A DNA stretch of 7,101 nucleotides from Firmicutes bacterium UBA2296. GTDB lineage: Bacteria; Bacillota; UBA994. The notes beneath the pieces are model-generated. The model was not told where the DNA came from. It saw nothing but the letters and a program-made list of their open reading frames with translations, and did not search any database. The position numbers and the translations under genes were made by a program. Location: assembly GCA_002345475.1 (NCBI GenBank), contig DDWC01000081.1, positions 1 to 7,101 on the forward strand, given 5' to 3'. This document shows positions 1 through 3,984 of the stretch, piece by piece. How positions within the stretch are numbered: position 1 is the stretch's first letter; each line of letters begins with the position of its first letter.

Positions 1-604
1 ACTCATGACGGAGACAGAGACGGACTACGAGATCACCATGGCGTTTTCCGACTACGTGCCCAACAAGATTCTGGCTCAACTGGCCAGCGTCTGCTTCGAA
101 GAGATCGGTCCTACGGCATGGGATGAAAAGGATCAGGAGCTGGCCGCTTCGTTTCTTGCACACTACAACAAAACCACACTATCCTCCATCCGGCAGGATA
201 TGGTGAAAGAATTCGGAAAGAACAGCGATTCCACCATGTGGAAATCCCCCCTCGACACAAAGGTCCGCCCCTTCGACTCCCGGGACAACGATTACGATTC
301 CGGATCCACCGATGTGGGCGATGTGGGCTACGCAGTACCAACGCTGAACGTCAACGTGGCCACAGCCTGCTTCGGCACCGTGTGGCACTCCTGGCAGACC
401 ACAGCCCAGATGAACAGCTCCTTGGGGGAAAAAGGCATGCTCACCGCCGCCAAGGTCCTGGCGCTCTCCACAGTCGAGCTGCTGCAAAATGACTCCCTGA
501 TTCAGGAAGCCTGGGACCTATTCCGCAAACAAAAAGAAGGAGACCCCTACGTTTCACCACTGCCCGAAGGGGCCGAGCCTCCGCTGCATCAGTTGAAGCA
601 TTAG
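1..604 (+). CDS. M20-family amidohydrolase, AbgB-like, C-terminal part (5' end outside window)
   Basis: The frame is open from base 2 to TAG at 602-604, so about 200 C-terminal residues of a protein usually near 450-480 aa are visible. The Met at base 5 is internal. Family knowledge: M20 zinc peptidases such as AbgB (p-aminobenzoyl-glutamate hydrolase subunit B) hydrolyse amide bonds of N-acyl amino acids or dipeptides in the cytoplasm. Seen, numbering from that Met: the end of the inserted dimerisation domain (about 1-75), then the AbgB-type signature STDVGDV at 101-107, a conserved PT at 112-113, and TVWHSWQ at 125-131, whose His128 matches the late metal ligand of the family. The usual 'SW' after STDVGDV is replaced by GY. 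The substrate cannot be named from this part. No intrinsic terminator follows; repeats begin within about 20 bases. The 38-aa gene starts 198 bases downstream on the same strand and could be co-transcribed. Confidence 0.9.
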   Translation, partial: LMTETETDYEITMAFSDYVPNKILAQLASVCFEEIGPTAWDEKDQELAASFLAHYNKTTLSSIRQDMVKEFGKNSDSTMWKSPLDTKVRPFDSRDNDYDSGSTDVGDVGYAVPTLNVNVATACFGTVWHSWQTTAQMNSSLGEKGMLTAAKVLALSTVELLQNDSLIQEAWDLFRKQKEGDPYVSPLPEGAEPPLHQLKH

Positions 605-625
605 GCGAGTCGGTGGGGGATCGGG

Positions 626-653
626 GCGTTCTTAGTTGTTCGTTGTCCGTTGC
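626..653 (-). repeat. Short degenerate heptamer array (minus orientation)
   Basis: Read on the minus strand, four consecutive 7-base units follow one another without a gap: GCAACGG, ACAACGA, ACAACTA, AGAACGC. They match the units in the plus-strand arrays at 696-779 and 941-1031 (for example ACAACGG), so the same repeat family occurs here in opposite orientation, immediately after the amidohydrolase stop codon. Confidence 0.6.
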
Positions 654-695
654 ACGTAGGCCCGACGGAGAGCGAGGGCTAGGGCCAGTGGGAAG

Positions 696-779
696 ACGGT
701 AGACATTAGGGGAAGCTGCCAGGCGCCAGCCTCCAACAGCCAACAGCCAACAGACAACCTCCAACAGCCAACAGACGTA
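696..779 (+). repeat. Degenerate 7-bp tandem repeat array, about 12 units
   Basis: Twelve 7-base units can be laid end to end in a single phase. The first is ACGGTAG at 696-702, then ACATTAG at 703-709, and the cleanest stretch is 731-772, where CTCCAAC, AGCCAAC and AGACAAC alternate. Units differ from each other but keep an A-C core at the same phase. The array ends nine bases before the ribosome binding site of the 38-aa gene. Open frames crossing it on the minus strand translate as Trp/Leu-rich low-complexity text and are not genes. Confidence 0.8.
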
Positions 780-802
780 TAGCAACGAAAGGAGGAGCAG
801 CC

Positions 803-919
803 ATGTGGACGCCTCTCTACGTTTTTCAGATGATAGTCAGCGGTGTGGTGTTGTTCTTGCCGATAGCTATCGTGATCCTCCTTATTTATCGCTTCAAGCG
901 AGGTCGCTCCCAAGGTTAG
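803..919 (+). CDS. Small single-pass membrane protein, 38 aa, unknown function
   Basis: This is a complete ATG-to-TAG frame of 38 codons. It is preceded by an excellent SD, AAAGGAGG within 788-795, about 7 bases before the ATG at 803. The protein begins MWTPLYVFQMIVSG, continues as an unbroken hydrophobic segment at about residues 8-29 (ending LPIAIVILLIY), and closes with a basic tail RFKRGRSQG. That pattern predicts one membrane helix with the C-terminus in the cytoplasm by the positive-inside rule. No named family is recognised; many bacteria carry small proteins of this shape as regulators or accessory subunits of membrane complexes, but nothing here identifies a partner. It lies alone between two heptamer arrays (696-779 and 941-1031), on the same strand as the upstream amidohydrolase. 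The strong ribosome site and ideal membrane topology are the reasons to call it despite its size. Confidence 0.7.
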   Translation: MWTPLYVFQMIVSGVVLFLPIAIVILLIYRFKRGRSQG

Positions 920-940
920 TCTGGTGGGCAGTTTTGAGAA

Positions 941-1031
941 TAGACAGTAGACGTTAGACATTAGACATTCGACGTTAGACAGCCAACAGACAACGGACAA
1001 CCTCCAACAGCCAATAGACGATAGACATTAG
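941..1031 (+). repeat. Degenerate 7-bp tandem repeat array, 13 in-phase units
   Basis: Thirteen heptamers follow without interruption or phase slip. The left half is built from TAGACAT-type units (TAGACAG at 941-947, TAGACGT, TAGACAT twice, TCGACGT, TAGACAG). It passes at 983 into CCAACAG/ACAACGG-type units and then returns to ACGATAG and ACATTAG. Units are therefore not copies of one sequence but variants around N-[AC]-[AG]-A-[CT]-N-N. The CCAACAG units are the same as those of the array at 696-779. Confidence 0.85.
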
Positions 1032-1070
1032 ACTTGAGGCTCGTAGGCTGTCGTCTAATCCCTCAAGTCT
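1027..1070 (+). other. Inverted repeats able to form two alternative hairpins
   Basis: AGACTTGAGG at 1030-1039 is perfectly complementary to CCTCAAGTCT at 1061-1070 (10-bp stem, 21-base loop). ATTAGAC at 1027-1033 is also perfectly complementary to GTCTAAT at 1053-1059. The two pairings share bases 1030-1033 and cannot form together. No T-tract follows, so this is not a typical intrinsic terminator, although it could protect or end the transcript of the 38-aa gene. Function unknown. Confidence 0.45.
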
Positions 1071-1093
1071 TCCTATAGAGACTAGCGAAAAGG

Positions 1094-1150
1094 GCCTGAC
1101 GCCTAGGGCCTAGCCCCACAAGTGACAAGCGACAGGCGACAAGAGACCCG
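1094..1150 (+). repeat. Heptamer arrays of two types (GCCTAGG-like, CGACAAG-like)
   Basis: Three units GCCTGAC, GCCTAGG, GCCTAGC occupy 1094-1114. After a one-base slip, five more run from 1116 to 1150: CCACAAG, TGACAAG, CGACAGG, CGACAAG, AGACCCG. The second group contains a 19-bp stretch (1124-1142) that recurs exactly at 3173-3191. Confidence 0.7.
1124..1142 (+). repeat. Left copy of a perfect 19-bp direct repeat (partner 3173-3191)
   Basis: GACAAGCGACAGGCGACAA occurs identically and in the same orientation at 3173-3191, about 2.05 kb away. The two copies bracket the module with the two exported-protein genes. Each copy is part of a heptamer array, so the identity could reflect either recombination or insertion at this sequence, or simple repeat homogenisation. 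Confidence 0.75.
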
Positions 1151-1182
1151 TCTGTTGTATTTGAATCGACGTAGCCAAACAC

Positions 1183-1219
1183 AGAGCGGACCCCCCCAGG
1201 CAATGGAAGGGTCCGCTTT
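1183..1219 (+). terminator. Hairpin with short T-rich tail, probable terminator
   Basis: AGCGGACCC at 1185-1193 pairs perfectly with GGGTCCGCT at 1209-1217. Two further outer pairs (one G-T) are possible, and the loop holds the rest of a C7 run. On the plus strand the stem is followed by TTTCTCG, a weak U-tract, so it would act on transcription arriving from the amidohydrolase/38-aa side. Stem and loop resemble the stronger terminator at 3502-3538, which faces the opposite way. Confidence 0.5.
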
Positions 1220-1261
1220 CTCGTGCCGATAAATAGCTCAGATACCGAACAAGGATAATAA

Positions 1262-1270
1262 TGGTATAAA
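1262..1270 (+). promoter_or_regulatory. Possible extended -10 promoter
   Basis: TGGTATAAA fits the extended -10 pattern TGnTATAAT with one mismatch and sits in a locally A+T-rich stretch. No convincing -35 is found 17 bases upstream. It lies 25 bases before the stronger promoter at 1295-1324 and points the same way. Confidence 0.3.
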
Positions 1271-1294
1271 TACGCAATTAATCATTTATGGGGG

Positions 1295-1324
1295 TTGACA
1301 ATGTTAATGGGGGGGGTATAGAAT
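1295..1324 (+). promoter_or_regulatory. Consensus sigma-70-type promoter with poly-G spacer
   Basis: A perfect -35 TTGACA (1295-1300) is followed after 16 bases by TATAGA (1317-1322), or after 18 by TAGAAT (1319-1324). The spacer contains eight consecutive G residues at 1309-1316. Downstream lie an SD-like AAAGGA (1331-1336) and an ATG at 1342 opening an eight-codon frame that stops at 1366-1368. Any longer transcript would run antisense into the gene at 1371-1991. The promoter call rests on sequence match only. Confidence 0.55.
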
Positions 1325-1370
1325 ACAGGCAAAGGATGGGAATGAGCTGGATCCCACCACTAGTTTGAGG

Positions 1371-1991
1371 CTACTTCGGCAATACGATATGGAGCTTTAG
1401 CAGATAGACAAAGTCGGCGAGCTCGATTAACGCTTGCTGCGCATCAGTTGCGATCGGGGGGCTGAGGAGAGTTGGCAGATTCTCTGTGATTACGTCGTTT
1501 AGCCCCCTGGCAAGATAGCTAATCACCATTGGCCCTTCATAAGGGTTTCCAATCGCGCCAGTGCCTGCGAGACCTGAGTCGTTACTCGAGAACCACCTAT
1601 CTAGTGGGTAAGCATGCCTGGAGCTTGCACCGGGGTAACCGTCGAGGTCGGTATGCAGTCTGTCTACGCTGCGCCAAACATAGAAATGCAGGCCTCGCGC
1701 GCTAGCGGTCAGCGTTACTTCGTAGACCAAGGAATCATCCTCCTGGGAACCTTGCTCGTATGTTTCTTCCCATATTGTTACTATAGTACCTTCCGGTAAC
1801 CGGCGGTTTATCCGAAATTTAGAGAGGGCATCTGGGCTTATGATACCTCGGCTAGTTGCGTCATCCAGAGTTGGTTTGACCAAGGAAATATGAGGACGCT
1901 GCATGGACCAAGTAAGCCAAGTGCCTGCAATCACAATGGTTAATATCGCTCCAACAACCACTGTCCGGTTCAAACTAGGAGTCACAGTCAC
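1371..1991 (-). CDS. Membrane-anchored or exported protein of unknown function (about 206 aa)
   Basis: The minus-strand frame ends at TAG (1371-1373). Three start codons cluster at the 5' end: ATG 1995-1997, ATG 1992-1994 and GTG 1989-1991. The SD GAAAGG at 1998-2003 abuts the first, so the GTG, six bases away, is preferred; the choice alters only two residues. Counting from the first ATG, a hydrophobic helix spans about residues 12-31 (TVVVGAILTIVIAGTWLTWS). A predicted extracytoplasmic domain of about 175 residues follows, with no lipobox Cys and no motif I recognise. The C-terminal part is richer in Ala, Leu and Ile (DAQQALIELADFVYLLKLHIV) and looks helical. An extended -10 element sits about 30 bases upstream. 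The gene is divergent from the exported-protein gene starting at 2177, and both are more A+T-rich than the polymerase. No function can be assigned. Confidence 0.7.
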   Translation of the reverse strand: MTVTPSLNRTVVVGAILTIVIAGTWLTWSMQRPHISLVKPTLDDATSRGIISPDALSKFRINRRLPEGTIVTIWEETYEQGSQEDDSLVYEVTLTASARGLHFYVWRSVDRLHTDLDGYPGASSRHAYPLDRWFSSNDSGLAGTGAIGNPYEGPMVISYLARGLNDVITENLPTLLSPPIATDAQQALIELADFVYLLKLHIVLPK

Positions 1992-2022
1992 CATCATCCT
2001 TTCATAAGGGATATGTACTTTG

Positions 2023-2031
2023 ATTATACCA
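2023..2031 (-). promoter_or_regulatory. Perfect extended -10 promoter element for the 1371-1991 gene
   Basis: Read on the minus strand this is TGGTATAAT, an exact match to the extended -10 consensus TGnTATAAT. The position expected for the -35 has no good match, as is common for extended -10 promoters. The distance to the ribosome site at 1998-2003 leaves room for a short leader of roughly 20-25 bases. Confidence 0.6.
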
Positions 2032-2176
2032 TGCTAGTAAAAATGTAGATAGATGGCATTGGTGCAATGAACTTCTTTCCATGTCAATCAGTGTCTATCG
2101 CTCGGAAAGGTCGGTGAGTACCTACAGGGCGCAAAGGGATAGGATCGTAAATCACACACTTAAGGAGATGAGAGTA

Positions 2177-2959
2177 TTGAAAAATTTCGCTACCCTGCTC
2201 CTCTTTGTACTTGTGCTGGCGCACGCTAGCGCTCCTGCGACGTTGGTTTTTGCGGAGTCGACAGGTATGACGCTCGATGAACAACTGAGTTCCAGCGGGT
2301 ATCCCGAAGAAGTTATCGCCACCATGGATAACGGTCTCAAGGAACTGCTGGTCTCAGAGGGAGCAGAATTCGTGTCCGCCTATACTTACGAAGGATATTT
2401 ACATGAGCCCCAGGTGTTAGGCGATTACACAATCCAGGCGATAATACCTAACTACATGGCTAGTTTCATCGTATCACAAGTTAGCGGAGCTCCCGGCTTT
2501 CGCTATTATCGAGTAACCTACAGTTGGGGCTGGTACTTCGCCCCCTCCTTTTGCTTCACCGACCATGTGGCTCTGGCCTGGGGTGTTGAGTGGGCTCTTA
2601 CTGGCAGCGTCCAAAGTAGTTATACGGCACATAACACAGACGCGTCGAGAACATTCCTAAATCAAACATATACTACTGACAGCATCTACGGCTACACCGC
2701 CCACCATGACATTCTATCCGCCTTTTATCAAAATGGAGAGTATTACCAGAGCGAATGGCACTCCGGCTGGTCAAGCGCCATAGTACAGAGCCCCACATCA
2801 GGGAAGACGGGTTGGGATCAACTTCCTCTGCTCGGCAAGTATTATCATCAGATCTACCCATTTGGCCTCAACTTCTCGATAAACCCTGTGTCAATCACGG
2901 TCAGCGGTTTCTATCATGAGTCATCAGGGGGGCATTATACTTACGTCTTTCAATGGTAG
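2177..2959 (+). CDS. Secreted protein of unknown function, aromatic-rich (260 aa)
   Basis: The frame is open from an ATG at 2081, but that start has no ribosome site. AAGGAG at 2162-2167 lies 9 bases before a TTG at 2177, which puts a classical signal peptide at the N-terminus. The ATG at 2168 touches the SD and is unlikely. From TTG: a Lys at position 2, a hydrophobic core at about 4-15, and a likely signal peptidase I site after VFA (residue 26), leaving a mature chain of about 234 aa. The mature N-terminus (about 31-60, TLDEQLSSSGYPEEVIATM) looks helical. The rest is rich in Tyr, Trp, Ser and Gly with alternating polar/hydrophobic runs typical of beta structure; I count eight Trp and one Cys. 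The general shape reminds me of uncharacterised secreted proteins of Gram-positive bacteria, but I cannot name a family. It may be monocistronic, as no gene or clear terminator follows. It is divergent from the 1371-1991 gene. Confidence 0.75.
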   Translation: MKNFATLLLFVLVLAHASAPATLVFAESTGMTLDEQLSSSGYPEEVIATMDNGLKELLVSEGAEFVSAYTYEGYLHEPQVLGDYTIQAIIPNYMASFIVSQVSGAPGFRYYRVTYSWGWYFAPSFCFTDHVALAWGVEWALTGSVQSSYTAHNTDASRTFLNQTYTTDSIYGYTAHHDILSAFYQNGEYYQSEWHSGWSSAIVQSPTSGKTGWDQLPLLGKYYHQIYPFGLNFSINPVSITVSGFYHESSGGHYTYVFQW

Positions 2960-3143
2960 CTCAGCTAACGCAGTCAGTACGAGGGCGGATGATGCGGAGG
3001 TTCACAGTGCACCCATGTCTTGACACGAGTCTGCAAGCTCCTGAACCCGTACCGATTATCTACGCACTCCTCTCTGACAGAGCCACCCAGCGCGGCCAGT
3101 CGAAGTGCATCCCGCAAGACGGAGCAGGCGAAGCGGTGGATAG

Positions 3144-3192
3144 CATTCCGCACTCAGCACCCAGCAAACAGCGACAAGCGACAGGCGACAAA
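3144..3192 (+). repeat. Degenerate heptamer array, 6-7 units
   Basis: In one phase: CATTCCG (3144-3150, doubtful), CACTCAG, CACCCAG, CAAACAG, CGACAAG, CGACAGG and CGACAAA. The last three units include the 19 bases identical to 1124-1142. The gradual change from CACTCAG through CAAACAG to CGACAAG within one array mirrors the change of unit type in the array at 941-1031. Confidence 0.75.
3173..3191 (+). repeat. Right copy of the perfect 19-bp direct repeat (partner 1124-1142)
   Basis: The sequence is identical over 19 bases and in the same orientation as 1124-1142. It marks the right edge of the roughly 2-kb module carrying the two exported-protein genes. Confidence 0.75.
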
Positions 3193-3214
3193 AAATCACG
3201 GCGCAATCATCGCT

Positions 3215-3257
3215 ACTGTGGTACCCGTGTCCTCGTCAGTGGTGCCTGTGGTTGGTA
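3215..3257 (+). repeat. Imperfect direct repeat, copy A (43 bp)
   Basis: It begins ACTGTGGTA and ends TTGGTA. It aligns with 3438-3481 over its whole length with one gap and roughly 80% identity: the first nine bases are identical, GTGTCC is shared, and the last 24 bases differ at five positions, all of them transitions. No coding or RNA role is evident. Confidence 0.6.
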
Positions 3258-3295
3258 CAGATGTCCCTGGTCCTAGTCGCCTGTTTTGCATGTTC

Positions 3296-3330
3296 GCTGG
3301 AAGCTGGCAGCTGGCGGCTGGCGGCTTTCT
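3296..3330 (+). repeat. GCTGGCG-type heptamer array, 4-5 units
   Basis: Units GCTGGAA, GCTGGCA, GCTGGCG, GCTGGCG follow in phase from 3296 to 3323, and a diverged GCTTTCT extends to 3330. On the minus strand these read as GCCAGC-type units, similar to CGCCAGC (724-730) in the array at 696-779. Confidence 0.7.
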
Positions 3331-3437
3331 CCTAATCAGCGCCCTATCAGCTTCATCAGTCTCTATCAGGTTGTCGTAGTTTAAACAAAAACTCAAAAGC
3401 AAAAACCACAAGCCAAGCGATCGTTCTCCTCGTTCCC

Positions 3438-3481
3438 ACTGTGGTAACTGTGTCCCACGCCAGTGGTATCTGCGGTCGGTA
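3438..3481 (+). repeat. Imperfect direct repeat, copy B (44 bp)
   Basis: Partner of 3215-3257. It starts with the same ACTGTGGTA and ends CGGTA. Both copies are followed by similar text (TCCTAGTCGCCT after A, TCCTCGCCT after B), so the duplicated unit may be somewhat longer than the aligned core. Confidence 0.6.
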
Positions 3482-3501
3482 TTCCTCGCCTCAATTCTCG
3501 C

Positions 3502-3538
3502 AAAAAAACGGACCCCTTCATCGCTGATAGGGTCCGTT
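3502..3538 (-). terminator. Strong intrinsic terminator of the polymerase/99-aa transcript
   Basis: On the minus strand AACGGACCC (from 3538 to 3530) pairs with GGGTCCGTT (3515 to 3507). The stem is followed directly by a T-run formed by the A-run at 3502-3508. It begins 27 bases after the stop of the 99-aa gene. It is the best terminator in the window and shares its stem core with the hairpin at 1183-1219. Confidence 0.85.
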
Positions 3539-3565
3539 CACTATTCTACCTATGCTACTGCTGCC

Positions 3566-3865
3566 TCAATCCGAAATCACATATCCCGTTACGTCTTCGG
3601 GCCTGGATACTGATAACGCCAGGTCAAAGAGCAAACTGGGAGCGTTATCCGATTTGGCCAGTTCCATTAGCGGAACAACCATCACTGATGGATAGGGGAG
3701 CACGCCGGGGAGGCGCCTGGTCAGCCAGCGTCGGTAGAAACTGTTGCTGCCACGCTTCATCAGACCCTCTGGGAAGGCATGGCAATCAAGGCCGCGGCTG
3801 GTGGCGGCTGACTGAGCCTGTTCCATGCAGTTATGATCGTTAAAAGTCAGTACCAGAGCGGTCAT
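3566..3865 (-). CDS. Hypothetical protein, 99 aa
   Basis: The ATG at 3863-3865 is preceded on the minus strand by GGGAGAGG (3877-3884), 11 bases away, and the frame ends with TGA at 3566-3568, just before the strong terminator. The protein opens with a beta-alpha-beta-like pattern (MTALVLTFNDHNC, an Ala/Gln-rich helix, then GLDCHAFPEG). A basic stretch follows at about residues 37-51 (KRGSNSFYRRWLTRR), then a hydrophobic strand PSVMVVPL and an acidic tail. Cys13 and Cys28 are the only cysteines. No domain is recognised; the N-terminal third is faintly like the first half of DUF3343 proteins, but the family's SSCG motif is absent from it. The frame stays open upstream to a TTG (3986-3988) overlapping the polymerase stop, which would give 140 aa; that start has only AAGG five bases before it and is less likely. 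It is probably co-transcribed with the polymerase. Confidence 0.6.
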   Translation of the reverse strand: MTALVLTFNDHNCMEQAQSAATSRGLDCHAFPEGLMKRGSNSFYRRWLTRRLPGVLPYPSVMVVPLMELAKSDNAPSLLFDLALSVSRPEDVTGYVISD

Positions 3866-3903
3866 TTCGTCTACATCCTCTCCCGCGCAATGCGCACTCG
3901 TAC

Positions 3904-3956
3904 ATACTACAACGCGCAGGGCCATAGCGCAAGAGGACGAAAGAAATTTATTTCTT
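3904..3956 (-). promoter_or_regulatory. Possible regulatory sites upstream of the 99-aa gene
   Basis: Bases 3941-3956 form an inverted repeat with 7-bp arms and a 2-base centre (AAGAAAT/ATTTCTT), an operator-like palindrome. Closer to the gene, minus-strand TTGCGC (3932-3927) and TAGTAT (3909-3904) are 17 bases apart, a weak -35/-10 pair. They lie in the 119-base gap between polymerase stop and 99-aa start and may give that gene its own promoter. Both matches are weak. Confidence 0.25.
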
Positions 3957-3984
3957 GAGGTGTAATCATCAGTCTTATGTCTTT

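Larger units (their letters stand above)
2960..3501. other. Gene-free, repeat-rich interval
   Basis: Several frames of 70-120 codons cross this interval on both strands, but none has an SD, signal peptide or recognisable motif, and they run through the repeats listed separately (3144-3192, 3215-3257, 3296-3330, 3438-3481). Bases 2960-3143 contain no repeat or gene I can support. No terminator for the secreted-protein gene is evident; TAGCT-C-AGCTA at 2957-2967 is a tiny palindrome over its stop codon. Confidence 0.5.

Noticed and set aside
441..1000. Two minus-strand frames of 114 and 122 codons
   Set aside because: They run through the heptamer arrays and translate as Trp/Leu/Cys-rich low complexity text; one also overlaps the amidohydrolase. 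The signal there is the repeat, not a gene.
696..1150. Repeat region considered as a CRISPR array
   Set aside because: Units are 7 bp, degenerate and contiguous; there are no 24-40-bp repeats separated by unique spacers and no cas genes.
1614..1799. 61-codon plus-strand frame with a hydrophobic C-terminus
   Set aside because: Antisense to the 1371-1991 gene, with no SD before the ATG; its hydrophobicity comes from the opposite strand's coding text.
2974..3153. 59-codon minus-strand frame containing VREEC and FRSLQTRVKTW, reminiscent of the C-terminus of IS3/IS481 integrases
   Set aside because: The likeness is limited to a few residues, the expected 'YN..RP' segment is missing, and no other transposase part or terminal inverted repeats are present. 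A profile search could reopen it as an eroded remnant.
2953..3411. Several 70-119-codon frames in the right intergenic region
   Set aside because: No ribosome sites or recognisable domains, and they are crossed by repeats.
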